From assembly GCA_947644645.1 (NCBI GenBank), contig CANSAF010000008.1:1-64000 (forward strand): DNA of 64,000 nucleotides, given 5' to 3'. Below, piece after piece: positions 9,243-17,961 of the stretch; within the stretch, counting starts at the first letter, position 1, and each line of letters begins with the position of its first letter. The DNA comes from an uncultured Sporosarcina sp. (GTDB taxonomy: Bacteria > Bacillota > Bacilli > Bacillales_A > Planococcaceae). The translations under genes and the position numbers were made by a program. A model generated the notes under the pieces. The model was not told the origin of the DNA. It did not search any database and saw only the letters and a program-made list of their open reading frames with translations.

Positions 9243-9330
9243 ATCGGGGGATATTAAGATTGAACACAGCAACATTCTCATTTCCCCCTTTTAGGATGAA
9301 CTTTAAAAGTTCGTCCTCTTTTTTATTTCA
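9243..9330 (+). promoter_or_regulatory. Tandem hairpins upstream of ykwC
   Basis: GGGGGA (about 9246) can pair with TCCCCC (about 9282-9288), and immediately after, AGGATGAACTTT pairs with AAAGTTCGTCCT followed by CTTTTTT (9292-9324). The second is a good terminator lying 65 nt before ykwC with no gene before it on this strand, so it could be a leader attenuator or the end of a small RNA. Confidence 0.5.
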
Positions 9331-9390
9331 CGAGAAAAAGACGGATGAATCTGTTAACATTGAATATAAAGAAAAAGGGGGGCTTTTATT

Positions 9391-10248
9391 TTGAAGAAAA
9401 TTGCTTTTGTGGGAATCGGTGTAATGGGAAAAAGTGTTGTGCGACACTTACTTCATGCAAATTATCCAGTAACTGTTTATACGAGAACAAAATCGAAAAC
9501 TGAAGATTTATTGGCGCAAGGTGCAACCTGGGCAAATACAGCGCGTGAAGCTACTGAACAGGCAGATATTATTTTTACGATGGTCGGTTATCCACAAGAT
9601 GTCGAACATGTATACTTTGGCGAAGAAGGCATCTTTGAAGGTGGAAAGGCTGGACAAATCATTATTGATATGACGACATCTAGTCCAGAGCTTGCGAAGA
9701 GAATTGCAGCGCATGCCGAGACGCTTCAAATGTCGTCGATAGATGCGCCGGTATCTGGGGGCGATGTTGGTGCGCAAAATGGTGTTTTATCGATTATGTG
9801 CGGTGGGCGAAAAGAAACGTTCGACGCAATTTCACCGATTTTGGAAGTGTTTGGAAAAGATATTGTTTATCAGGGAGAGGCTGGGGCAGGTCAACATACA
9901 AAAATGGCCAATCAAATTGCGATTGCGACAAATATGATTGGGGTTTGTGAAGCGATTGTTTATGCGGAGAAGGCGGGGTTAGATCCTAATATCGTCTTAT
10001 CTTCTATTTCATCGGGCGCTGCGGGCTCATGGTCTTTATCAAATTTAGCGCCGCGTATGTTAAAAGGAGACTTTGCACCAGGATTTTATGTCAAACACTT
10101 TTTGAAAGATATGGATATTGCTTTAGCTGAAGCAGAAGAAGTGAAACTTGATTTACCGGGATTAGCACTGGCAAGAGAAATGTATCATCGTTTAATTGAA
10201 GAAGGTTACGGGGATCAAGGAACTCAAGTTTTATATAAAAGTTATTAA
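9391..10248 (+). CDS. ykwC: YkwC-like beta-hydroxyacid dehydrogenase
   Basis: NAD(P)-dependent oxidoreductase of the 3-hydroxyisobutyrate dehydrogenase family, 285 residues. The Rossmann motif is at the N-terminus (FVGIGVMGKSVVRHLL, a GxGxMG variant), followed by the substrate-binding DAPVSGGDVGAQ at about residue 117, the catalytic Lys in GAGQHTKMANQ (about 169-174) and an all-alpha C-terminal domain. It starts with TTG, set by AAGGGGGG nine nt upstream. The natural substrate of YkwC is not known to me, and the neighbours give no hint. Confidence 0.88.
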   Translation: MKKIAFVGIGVMGKSVVRHLLHANYPVTVYTRTKSKTEDLLAQGATWANTAREATEQADIIFTMVGYPQDVEHVYFGEEGIFEGGKAGQIIIDMTTSSPELAKRIAAHAETLQMSSIDAPVSGGDVGAQNGVLSIMCGGRKETFDAISPILEVFGKDIVYQGEAGAGQHTKMANQIAIATNMIGVCEAIVYAEKAGLDPNIVLSSISSGAAGSWSLSNLAPRMLKGDFAPGFYVKHFLKDMDIALAEAEEVKLDLPGLALAREMYHRLIEEGYGDQGTQVLYKSY

Positions 10249-10251
10249 AAA

Positions 10252-10297
10252 TGCACTCTAGAAAGTTGAAGTTTGGCTTTCTAGAGTGCGTTTTTTG
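10252..10297 (+). terminator. Terminator after ykwC
   Basis: GCACTCTAGAAAG pairs with CTTTCTAGAGTGC followed by GTTTTTTG. It carries the AGAAAGTtGAAGTTtG core of the shared family. Confidence 0.9.
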
Positions 10298-10306
10298 ATA
10301 TTTCTT

Positions 10307-10762
10307 TCATCCATTTAAATAAGAGGATCGAAAGCTCGTCGTATTGGAAACTTTTCTTTTTAAAGGTTTTTGAACGGCTTTTTTTTGCGGCAAAGTTTTC
10401 GGTATTTTACCGACAAAATCGTTTAATACCGTTTTTGCTACATATAAACCCATCCGTTCTTGTGGATTGCGTGAAGTATGATTTTGATGACCTAAATGGG
10501 GAAGGGTTTTGAAGTCTTCTTTTTCTGGAATCATATGAAATAGAAAATCCGCGCATTGAACCAAAGTTGTCGAATGTTGTTTACTGAACTTCGGATTTTG
10601 AGAGTAATGTAACCCAACTTTTTTGGCATAGCCTTTTTGGAGTAATTTTTCAAGCGCTACTTTCTTTAAATGATATAAGTTTTTATTGTCGGGTGCAGTT
10701 TTAGCATGTCGATTAACGGTATAAATCGCAATGGCAATTTGCCGAATTTCATCTTTCTCCAT
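10307..10762 (-). CDS. ykyB: YkyB-like conserved protein
   Basis: Soluble protein of 151 residues resembling B. subtilis YkyB (about 154). Shared blocks include YTVNRHAKTAPDNKNLYHLKK, KKVGLHYSQNPKFSKQHS and LPHLGHQNHTSRNP. The function is unknown. The C-terminus (about residues 121-151) is basic and poorly conserved. The start is preceded by AGGAGG at good spacing. In B. subtilis the gene also neighbours ykuC-ccpC-type genes, matching the order here. Confidence 0.88.
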   Translation of the reverse strand: MEKDEIRQIAIAIYTVNRHAKTAPDNKNLYHLKKVALEKLLQKGYAKKVGLHYSQNPKFSKQHSTTLVQCADFLFHMIPEKEDFKTLPHLGHQNHTSRNPQERMGLYVAKTVLNDFVGKIPKTLPQKKAVQKPLKRKVSNTTSFRSSYLNG

Positions 10763-10892
10763 CGTAACGCCTCCTATATATGATTAGATTCATATTATCA
10801 GTTTTTTTCGAGAAATGACAGCAAATTTACTCTTTTTTTCTTTGTATACTCGCCTGAAAAATCCGCATCCTAATTAAAAAGGAGGGAGTCAC

Positions 10893-11117
10893 TTGGCTAT
10901 TTGGATTACCCCATTTGTGATTGTGTTCATTTTAATTATTGGGATTACAGTATATGGAATCCGTAAAACGTCTAAAGCAAATGTCTTAGTAGATGGACGG
11001 GATGAAATTAGTGAAGCAATCGAAGAACATCCTTTTACGCTGAATCCAATTATTTGGGTTATTTTAGTCGCAACGGTTTTTATAGGTTTCGTCATTGCGT
11101 ATTACGCTTTCAGCTAA
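10893..11117 (+). CDS. Small membrane protein, function unknown
   Basis: A 74-residue protein with two transmembrane helices (about residues 3-22 and 52-72) joined by a 29-residue polar loop containing RKTSKANVLVDGRDEISE. The start is TTG at 10893 with GGAGGG about seven nt upstream. The antisense frame is a shadow. I do not recognise the family. It is followed at once by a strong terminator, so it is a single-gene unit. Confidence 0.7.
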   Translation: MAIWITPFVIVFILIIGITVYGIRKTSKANVLVDGRDEISEAIEEHPFTLNPIIWVILVATVFIGFVIAYYAFS

Positions 11118-11120
11118 AGG

Positions 11121-11176
11121 GGAGGCTTGCGCAGAAAGTCGAGGGGCGTGACTTTCTGCGCAGCCTTCTGTTTTTG
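11121..11176 (+). terminator. Terminator of the shared repeat family
   Basis: GGCTTGCGCAGAAAGTC pairs with GACTTTCTGCGCAGCC followed by TTCTGTTTTT. Confidence 0.9.
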
Positions 11177-11436
11177 TTTGCGTGTAGTTTGTATTTTCCG
11201 CCGATGTTTTTGTGATCGTTCCGCAAAACCATTATAAACCCTACAATCGCATCTCTTCCATGCATACAATAACGCGAGGCGCCAGCGAAAGTTAGTTTCT
11301 TGGATACTTCAGTCATCATTCCGAATTGTCTATACTCAGCTTATCACTACCATTGTATTTAGGCTTTTGCAATTTTTCCCCGAACCCGCCACGAATTCCA
11401 AAACAGCAAACAATCACATCCTCTCCACACACAAAA

Positions 11437-11500
11437 AACCACGAGGCGCCAGCGAAAATCAAGCCCTAAGATTTTCGCTAGCAGCCTTCATCATTTTATA
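11437..11500 (-). terminator. Orphan minus-strand terminator
   Basis: On the minus strand, AGCGAAAATC pairs with GATTTTCGCT inside an outer GGC/GCC pair, ending in GTGGTTTTTTG. No minus-strand gene ends here. Confidence 0.6.
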
Positions 11501-11613
11501 GGCGAATAAGGTTTCTTTATGATATGATAGAAGAGGAGGCAATTGTACTTTCAATGCCGGAATATTTATTTATGATCATTGATTTTGAGAAGGAAATAGA
11601 AGGGAATGATTCC

Positions 11614-12054
11614 ATGATTTCTATTGAACATAAAGATTTTTTATTTACATCCGTTAAAGAATATATTATCCCAGCTGAAAAAGTTGCACATGTTCAGGAA
11701 GGAAATAATGCAGAACACGCACTTCTTGTTTTAACGAAAACAGGCTATTCATCAATTCCAGTGTTAGATGCAAAAGATCACTTGAAAGGTTTACTTAGTA
11801 TGCGTACGGTAACAGACTCCATACTTGGTTTAGCGCATATTGAATATGAAAGATTACCAGAGCTAAAAGTAGATGAAATTATGCGTAAGGAAATTGATAC
11901 GTTAAAAACAACAGATACGTTTCAAAAAGGATTGGATTATTTAATTGATCATCCTTTTATTTGTGTCACTGAAGAAGATGGGACATTTGCAGGTATTTTA
12001 ACGAGAAGAGTTTTATTAAAACAATTTAAAAAATATATTTATAACGTTCAATAA
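11614..12054 (+). CDS. darB: DarB (CbpB/YkuL), c-di-AMP-binding CBS protein
   Basis: Two-CBS-domain protein of 146 residues, like B. subtilis DarB (147). The blocks AEKVAHVQEGNNAEHALLVL, TKTGYSSIPVLDAKDHLKGL and FICVTEEDGTFAGILTRR match it closely. The start at 11614 gives the family length; the frame stays open to 11524 but that N-terminus has no homologue I know of. In B. subtilis the c-di-AMP-free form stimulates (p)ppGpp synthesis by Rel and activates pyruvate carboxylase PycA, whose gene is at 40718 in this window. The neighbouring ccpC fits the B. subtilis ykuL-ykuM arrangement. Confidence 0.9.
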   Translation: MISIEHKDFLFTSVKEYIIPAEKVAHVQEGNNAEHALLVLTKTGYSSIPVLDAKDHLKGLLSMRTVTDSILGLAHIEYERLPELKVDEIMRKEIDTLKTTDTFQKGLDYLIDHPFICVTEEDGTFAGILTRRVLLKQFKKYIYNVQ

Positions 12055-12184
12055 TGTTTGATGGATAATAAAACATCCAAATTGTATGTGAGCGCCATCA
12101 TTTGAGAGATAGGGCATGTTTTTTGAGTGGATTAGGCTTGAAAAATGAAAAGAAATGATACGATATGAACGAGGAAATTGTAAC

Positions 12185-12240
12185 GAGGAGCATTCAGAAA
12201 GTCCGCCCTAAGACTTTCTAGATGACTCCTTTTTATTTTT
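12185..12240 (+). terminator. Terminator between darB and MFS gene
   Basis: AGGAGCATTCAGAAAGTC pairs with GACTTTCTAGATGACTCCT followed by TTTTATTTTT. It lies only about 30 nt before the next start codon. Confidence 0.9.
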
Positions 12241-12270
12241 TAGCTGTTCGAATGTGTGGGAGGTTTAGAA

Positions 12271-13758
12271 ATGGCGGTTATAAAAGAAACGAATCGTCCG
12301 CTAGTATTGACTGCAGTTATGCTTGCGATGTTCGTCAGTGCAGTAGAAGCAACGATTGTAACAACTGCGATGCCGGTCATTGCTTCGGATTTAGGGGGAT
12401 TTTCGAGATATAGCTGGATATTTTCTGCTTATTTATTAATGAGTACAGTCACCGTGCTTGTATACGGAAAATTAGCTGACTTATTTGGGCGGAAACCAGT
12501 GTTTTTATTTGGAATGTCTATTTTTTTGATCGGATCTATTCTTTGTGGATTGGCGATGACGATGGAACAATTAATCATTTATCGACTTATTCAAGGATTA
12601 GGTGCGGGCGCTGTCATGCCAATTGTGACGACGATTGTTGGCGATATTTATACGACAGAAGAAAGGGCGAAAATCCAAGGGTATTTATCGAGTGTTTGGG
12701 GAATTTCTGCCGTTTTAGGACCCGCAATTGGTGGAGGAATTGTTGCTTATTTAAGTTGGAAATACGTCTTTTGGGTAAATGTTCCACTTGGTATTTTGGC
12801 AATGATTGGGATTGGATTTTTCTTGAAAGAGCCTGAAGTGGAAAAGGATGTATCGATTGATTATTGGGGCGCAGTTTTTTTAACGGCTTCTTTATCATTT
12901 GTTTTATTTTGGTTAGCGGAAGGTGGACAATCTTTTTCGAGAGTTTCTTTTCTTAGCCTTTTGATCATCCTTGTTGGGTTGGGCGCATTTTATTTATTTG
13001 TTCGAGTTGAAAAGCGTGCTAAAAATCCAATGATGCCATTTTCGATATGGAAAAACCCTATGATTTTGTATGCTAATATCGTTTCGTTTACGACAGGGTT
13101 TATATTAATGGCTGTATCGACTTATTTACCAACTTTTGTGACAGGTGTCATGGAACAACCCGCGATTATTGCAGGGTTTACATTAACGGCAATGTCAATT
13201 GGATGGCCCATTGCTTCATCCGTTGCTGGACATTTATTGGTACGTTATGGCACATTTACAGTGGCCTTTTCTGGCGGTATATCCCTTATAATTGGTTCGA
13301 TGATGTTTGCGTTGATGAATGCTTCTTCTGGTCCGTTATGGGCGGCAATCGCAAGCTTTTTCGTTGGGGGTGGTATGGGCTTAACGAGTACTGGCTTTGT
13401 TGTAACAATTCAAGGCGCTGTTTCACGAAAAGAAAGAGGTTCAGCAACCGCCGCGAATATGTTTATGCGGAATTTTGGCAATACTGTTGCAGCCGCTTTT
13501 TTCGGTGCCATTTTAAATTATGCTTTATTACAATATTTTATCGGGAAGAATGCAGCTTTCGGGTTGGATGATATTAATTTATTGCTAACAGATGAAGGGC
13601 GAAATTCTTTAAGTGGAGCTGAGATAGAAGTGCTCCAACAAGCTTTAAATCATTCATTACAATGGGTGTACATAGGTGTTGCTGTTTTCGCGGTCATCAG
13701 CACATTATTCATTTTAAAAATTCCGCGTGGAAAGGAATTGGCAAAAGCTGATGAATGA
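12271..13758 (+). CDS. MFS drug-efflux transporter, DHA2 (EmrB/QacA) family
   Basis: Membrane antiporter of 495 residues with about 14 predicted helices. DHA2 signatures are visible: motif A as GKLADLFGRKPVF (about residues 66-78), motif C as WGISAVLGPAIGGGIV (about 145-160), and VEATIVTTAMPVIASDLGG at the first helix. The start at 12271 follows GGGAGGTTT; the upstream GTG at 12256 precedes that site. It sits between darB and ccpC, where B. subtilis has other ykuC-region genes. It overlaps ccpC by eight nt, so the two are probably translationally coupled. Substrate unknown. Confidence 0.87.
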   Translation: MAVIKETNRPLVLTAVMLAMFVSAVEATIVTTAMPVIASDLGGFSRYSWIFSAYLLMSTVTVLVYGKLADLFGRKPVFLFGMSIFLIGSILCGLAMTMEQLIIYRLIQGLGAGAVMPIVTTIVGDIYTTEERAKIQGYLSSVWGISAVLGPAIGGGIVAYLSWKYVFWVNVPLGILAMIGIGFFLKEPEVEKDVSIDYWGAVFLTASLSFVLFWLAEGGQSFSRVSFLSLLIILVGLGAFYLFVRVEKRAKNPMMPFSIWKNPMILYANIVSFTTGFILMAVSTYLPTFVTGVMEQPAIIAGFTLTAMSIGWPIASSVAGHLLVRYGTFTVAFSGGISLIIGSMMFALMNASSGPLWAAIASFFVGGGMGLTSTGFVVTIQGAVSRKERGSATAANMFMRNFGNTVAAAFFGAILNYALLQYFIGKNAAFGLDDINLLLTDEGRNSLSGAEIEVLQQALNHSLQWVYIGVAVFAVISTLFILKIPRGKELAKADE

Positions 13759-14635
13759 ATTTGAACTGATCAAAGCACTTGCGGAAGAAGGCAATATGCG
13801 TAAAGCTGCGGAGCGTTTATTTTTAACCCAACCAGCCCTTTCACAGCGTCTACAAACGATCGAAAAAGAATGGGGGACGCGTTTGTTTATCCGTTCGCAA
13901 AAAGGTCTTGAACCGACTCCTGCTGGCGAATTAGTCATTGAATACGCAAAAAAAGTTTTAATTCAAAAAGAAGAAACGTTTGAAATGATTGCTTCGATGG
14001 TTGATCAAGTGCATGGTACATTAAAAATTGCCTGTGCTTCAATTGTCGGTCAAACATGGTTGCCAGCAGTTTTAAAAGAGTTTGTCGCACGTTATCCAAA
14101 AGTTCAAATCTCACTGATGACGGGTTGGAGCTCTGAAATTGTAAGAGCTTTAAATGAACGAGAAGCGCATATTGGCATTGTGCGGGGAAGAACGGATTGG
14201 AAAAATATGAAGTATCATTTATTTCGCGATCAGTTATATTTAGTCGATCGTGAAATTACATCGCTTGAACAATTAAAAGAAACAACAAGACCTTTTATCC
14301 AATTTAAAAGTGATTCCAGTTATCATCATGAAATTCAACATTGGTGGCAGCGACATTTTGCGAAAAAACCAGGACGTGAAATTACAGTAGACCAAATTGA
14401 AACATGTAAACAGCTAGCAATCAATGGAATTGGTTATGCGATTTTACCGTCAATTACATTGCTTGGCGATGAAAATGTCAATAAGATTCCATTATTAAAT
14501 CGTGATGAAGAATTCGAATTGACGCGTGATACATGGTTAATTGGTTATGAATCGGCTTTTGAATTGAAGCAAGTAGAGGCATTTATTGATATTGTGCAAG
14601 ATTATGCGGGAAAACTTCAAGATTTAGAACAATAA
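13751..14635 (+). CDS. ccpC: CcpC, LysR-family regulator of TCA-cycle genes
   Basis: LysR-type regulator of 294 residues. The helix-turn-helix reads NMRKAAERLFLTQPALSQRLQTIEKEWG (split here only by domain; about residues 14-41), and the effector domain carries LMTGWSSEIVRALNE, RPFIQFKSDSSYHHEIQHWW and QIETCKQLAINGIGYAILPS, all near-identical to B. subtilis CcpC. That protein senses citrate and represses citZ and citB. The start ATG at 13751 lies inside the end of the MFS gene; the frame extends to a GTG at 13727 without family support. Coupling to an efflux gene is a local feature. Confidence 0.92.
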   Translation: MNEFELIKALAEEGNMRKAAERLFLTQPALSQRLQTIEKEWGTRLFIRSQKGLEPTPAGELVIEYAKKVLIQKEETFEMIASMVDQVHGTLKIACASIVGQTWLPAVLKEFVARYPKVQISLMTGWSSEIVRALNEREAHIGIVRGRTDWKNMKYHLFRDQLYLVDREITSLEQLKETTRPFIQFKSDSSYHHEIQHWWQRHFAKKPGREITVDQIETCKQLAINGIGYAILPSITLLGDENVNKIPLLNRDEEFELTRDTWLIGYESAFELKQVEAFIDIVQDYAGKLQDLEQ

Positions 14636-14636
14636 T

Positions 14637-14684
14637 AAGGCGTTTGGGAAGTCTCATAACAGACTCTCCAAACGCCTTTTATTT
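14637..14684. terminator. Bidirectional terminator between ccpC and MFS gene
   Basis: AAGGCGTTTGGGAAGTCT pairs with AGACTCTCCAAACGCCTT with T-runs on both strands, serving two convergent genes. Confidence 0.9.
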
Positions 14685-15886
14685 TATGGATTTCTCGTTT
14701 GCTGTAAAAGCTCAAGATTTTTTCCAGACCAAAGTCGGGCAATCATAAAGCAGATAAGTAAAATAATCGTTCCGACAATATAAGGGAAAATAATATTAAT
14801 ATCAAATAAAATTCCCGCAAGCGCTGGACCAACCATATTGCCTAAACTCATATAGGCAGTCATCATTCCAGCTGCAAACCCTTGTTCAGAACCTGCTAAT
14901 TTAGACACAAGTGTATTGACCGCAGGACGTAATAAAGATGTTGCAGTAAAGAAAAGTGTTGAGACGAGTAAAATTGTCGCAAAAGTATCGACGAATAAAA
15001 TACCGAACATCGCGATGGCAGCCACAATTAAATTGACGAGAATGACGCGCATTTCCCCGAATTTATTAAATAAAGGTGTAATGATAAAAGTTTGTGCAAT
15101 TACACCGACAAAGCCACCAACCGTAATGATTACAGCAATTTGTGAAGGTGTATATTGGTATTTATGGTCAACGTATAAAGAAATTGTTGACTGGAAATTT
15201 GCCAGTCCAAAAGAAAAGACGAACATGACAACGAGCATAATAAAGTAAACACTTTTTGTAGAACGTTTTAACTGATGGAATAAGTTTTCTCGTTTTTTCT
15301 TCGTTTCAATTGACTGTTCGATGCGTGGTGCTGGATTCGGTAAGACAAAATAAGAAATGATTGCCGCAAGTAAAGCAGCACCTGTTGCAAAGTAAAAAGG
15401 GAAGACTAAACTTATTTTAGATAAAAATCCACCAATTGCAGGTCCAATCATAAAGCCAAGAGACATAGAAGCGCCGAGTAAGCTCATCCCGCGTCCGCGT
15501 TCATCTGTTGTCGTAATATCCGCAACGAAAGCCATCATTGGTGGTACTAAAAATGCAGCCCCAATCCCACTGAAAAATCTTGCGACAAATAATAAGGTTA
15601 AAGAAGGCGATAATCCCATAGCAGCTTGAGAAACACCGTAAATGATTAATCCGAAAATGATTAAATTCTTTCTGCCATGCTTATCCGATAAATCTCCAGC
15701 GATAGGTGCGAAAATAAATTGTGAAAAAGAAAAAGTCGCAATTAAAAATCCAAGTGCTTGTCCAGCTACACCGAATGTCGCTAAATATTCGGGCATAATT
15801 GGAATGATTAGTCCAATTCCCGACATTGTAATAAACATATTAAACATTAATATATATAAGGCAAAATGATTCGATTTAGTTGCCAT
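14684..15886 (-). CDS. MFS multidrug-type transporter, DHA1 family
   Basis: Twelve-helix membrane transporter of 400 residues, similar in layout to NorA/Bmr/TetA-type pumps. Motif A is GDLSDKHGRKNLIIFG (about residues 63-78), motif C is GASMSLGFMIGPAIGGFL (about 138-155), and the first helix has GIGLIIPIMPEY. The ribosome site (GGTGATG) is weak. Nothing adjacent identifies the substrate. It is convergent with ccpC and separated from potD by 210 bases containing a small hairpin. Confidence 0.86.
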   Translation of the reverse strand: MATKSNHFALYILMFNMFITMSGIGLIIPIMPEYLATFGVAGQALGFLIATFSFSQFIFAPIAGDLSDKHGRKNLIIFGLIIYGVSQAAMGLSPSLTLLFVARFFSGIGAAFLVPPMMAFVADITTTDERGRGMSLLGASMSLGFMIGPAIGGFLSKISLVFPFYFATGAALLAAIISYFVLPNPAPRIEQSIETKKKRENLFHQLKRSTKSVYFIMLVVMFVFSFGLANFQSTISLYVDHKYQYTPSQIAVIITVGGFVGVIAQTFIITPLFNKFGEMRVILVNLIVAAIAMFGILFVDTFATILLVSTLFFTATSLLRPAVNTLVSKLAGSEQGFAAGMMTAYMSLGNMVGPALAGILFDINIIFPYIVGTIILLICFMIARLWSGKNLELLQQTRNP

Positions 15887-16049
15887 TTCATCACCAATCT
15901 TTCTAAAGTAATTCGAGTGTCTAAGTTATTTTACCATAAACGCGGGAGGCTGTCCCAAAAAGGGCGCGGTTTCGCAATTATTTTCGACATCACGTATTGA
16001 TGTGATACGATTTTTGCTTTGTTGCAGATTTGGCGATAATTAAATAAAA

Positions 16050-16092
16050 GAGAAAAAGCCCAGAAAACCATGTTTCACGGCTTTCTGGGGTA
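16050..16092 (-). terminator. Terminator of potABCD
   Basis: On the minus strand, CCCAGAAAGCC pairs with GGTTTTCTGGG followed by CTTTTTCTCTTTT, just after potD. Confidence 0.9.
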
Positions 16093-16096
16093 GATT

Positions 16097-17164
16097 TTAC
16101 TTCATTTTAAATTCTAAAAAATATTCATTGTAAACACCGAGAAGTTCTAAACCCAAGTTGCGATAAACTTCTAGATGATCTCTTGTTTCTTCATCGGGAT
16201 AAAAGCGCTCATCTGAAATGACTGTTTCATCCATATAATCGAGTGCAGTTAAATTCGGTGTGGAATAGCCAACGTATTCCGCATTTCTAGCCGCGATTTC
16301 TGGATCAAGCATAAAATTGATAAAAGCATGTGCACCTTCTAAATTGGCTGCAGTTCTTGGAATGACAAGATTATCAAACCATAAATTAGAACCTTCTTCA
16401 GGAACAATATAGTCAATGTTTTCATTTTCTGCCATCATATCGGCAGCTTGCCCAGACCAAGTTAAGGCAACACTTGCTTCTTGATTAATCATTAATTGGG
16501 TCACTTCATCTCCAATAATGGCTTTCACATTCGGTTTCAGTTGTTTTAATTTTTCTGTTGCTGCACGTAATTGCTGAATGTCCGTTGAATTTAAAGAGTA
16601 ATCCAATGAATTTAAACTCATGCCAATCGTTTCACGAGCGCTATCGACAAGGACGATTTTTTGTGCCAAAGATGGATCCCATAAGCGGTCCCAACTTTCG
16701 AATGTTTGCCCTTCCAACAATGTAGGATTAAAAGCAATGCCAAGTGTTCCCCAAAAGTAAGGAAGTGAAAACTCGTTATTTGGATCGAATGGCAAGTTTA
16801 AAAAATAAGGGTCGATATGTTTGACGTTCGGCACTTGTTGGTAGTCAATTGGGAGCAATAAATCTTTTTCTTTCATCATTTCAATCATATATTCAGAAGG
16901 GACAACAATATCATAAGCAGTCCCACCTTGCTCAACTTTTCCCATCATGCCTTCATTGGAATCGAAAGTTTCGTAAATAACTTTGATCCCTGTTTCTTGT
17001 TCAAATTCTTTTAATAATTGAGGGTCAATATACTCGCCCCAATTATAAACGGTTAAAGAAGTTTTTGTACCGGAACTTCCGCTTTTGTTCAATTGGATAT
17101 TGACGACAAACAATAGGCCGGAAATTATGAGAATGAGTGCTGCTCCGCGTAATATTTCTTTCAT
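16097..17164 (-). CDS. potD: PotD, spermidine/putrescine-binding protein
   Basis: Extracellular substrate-binding subunit of a polyamine ABC importer, 355 residues. LTVYNWGEYIDPQLLKEFEQ near residue 37 is the PotD/PotF signature, and DIVVPSEYMIEMM and NLWFDNLVIPRTA continue the fold. The N-terminal hydrophobic segment (about residues 7-25) lacks any Cys, so there is no lipobox; it is probably held by an uncleaved signal anchor. It overlaps potC by four nt (ATGA), and GGGGTGAAG provides its ribosome site. Confidence 0.93.
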   Translation of the reverse strand: MKEILRGAALILIISGLLFVVNIQLNKSGSSGTKTSLTVYNWGEYIDPQLLKEFEQETGIKVIYETFDSNEGMMGKVEQGGTAYDIVVPSEYMIEMMKEKDLLLPIDYQQVPNVKHIDPYFLNLPFDPNNEFSLPYFWGTLGIAFNPTLLEGQTFESWDRLWDPSLAQKIVLVDSARETIGMSLNSLDYSLNSTDIQQLRAATEKLKQLKPNVKAIIGDEVTQLMINQEASVALTWSGQAADMMAENENIDYIVPEEGSNLWFDNLVIPRTAANLEGAHAFINFMLDPEIAARNAEYVGYSTPNLTALDYMDETVISDERFYPDEETRDHLEVYRNLGLELLGVYNEYFLEFKMK

Positions 17165-17961
17165 TTCTTCACCCCTAAAACGGCTGCTTTTGTTTTTCGG
17201 TTAATGGCGTAATAACCAACAACAAGCAATACAGTAACGACAAAGATTAAGCCTGATAAAGCATTAATCGTCAGTGTAATTCCTGTTCTTGCCATCGAAT
17301 AAATTTCAACGGATAATGTTGAGAAGCCGTTCCCTGTGACGAAAAAAGTAACCGCAAAATCATCTAAAGAATACGTTAAGGCAAGAAAAAAACCGGCAAA
17401 AATTCCTGGTTTGATAAAAGGAATAATAACGCGTGTTAATACTTCTCGTTTTGTTGCGCCAAGGTCAATAGCGGCGTCAATTAATGAAGGATTCATCTCC
17501 TGTAATTTTGGTAAAACCATAATGACGACAATTGGAATACTAAAAGCAATATGGGCGAGAAGAACAGACATAAAGCCGAGTTTCATGCCAATCATCGTAA
17601 ATAAAATTAAAAAAGATGCACCAATAATGACATCTGGACTGACGATTAAAATATTATTTAAAGATAAAATAGCACGTCGCATAGCTGGTTTTCTCATAAA
17701 AGTAATGGCCAATGCGCCGAGTACACCGATTGTCGTTGCAACCAATGCAGATAAAAGTGCAATAATGATTGTATTGAATAAAATCATGATTAGTCTTTTA
17801 TCTTCAAAAACGGCTTGATAATGTTCCAGTGTAAAGGATTCAAAATTTGTCATCGTCCCACCAGAGTTAAACGAATAATAAATCAAATAAAAAATCGGGG
17901 CATATAAAATAATGAAAACGAATGCTAAATAAATTTTTGCACCTTTATTAATTTTTTTCAT
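17161..17961 (-). CDS. potC: PotC, polyamine ABC transporter permease
   Basis: Inner-membrane permease of 266 residues with about six helices. The cytoplasmic EAA loop, which contacts the PotA ATPase, reads AAIDLGATKREVLTRVIIPFIKPG (about residues 160-183, shown without the preceding Asp). It pairs with PotB to form the channel. The ribosome site AAGGAAGGGG precedes the ATG. Its start overlaps the end of potB by 14 nt, and its end overlaps potD. Confidence 0.93.
   Translation of the reverse strand: MKKINKGAKIYLAFVFIILYAPIFYLIYYSFNSGGTMTNFESFTLEHYQAVFEDKRLIMILFNTIIIALLSALVATTIGVLGALAITFMRKPAMRRAILSLNNILIVSPDVIIGASFLILFTMIGMKLGFMSVLLAHIAFSIPIVVIMVLPKLQEMNPSLIDAAIDLGATKREVLTRVIIPFIKPGIFAGFFLALTYSLDDFAVTFFVTGNGFSTLSVEIYSMARTGITLTINALSGLIFVVTVLLVVGYYAINRKTKAAVLGVKK

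Larger units (their letters stand above)
11118..11613. other. Gene-free stretch with terminator hairpins and degraded copies
   Basis: The 496 bases hold the terminator of the small membrane protein (11121-11176), a minus-strand hairpin (11437-11500) with no gene to terminate, and a half copy sharing CGAGGCGCCAGCGAAA at about 11272-11287 whose second arm is missing. No coding potential with a ribosome site is seen except a weak upstream in-frame extension of darB from 11524. Confidence 0.6.

Noticed and set aside
12222..12836. Frames overlapping the DHA2 transporter in other phases
   Set aside because: Cys/Arg-rich translations with no ribosome site, overlapped by a well-supported gene.
15949..16045. 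Half hairpin GGAGGCTGTCCC and short CATCA/TGATG stem upstream of the DHA1 MFS gene
   Set aside because: The first lacks its second arm and the second is only five pairs; probably a decayed terminator copy but too weak to list.
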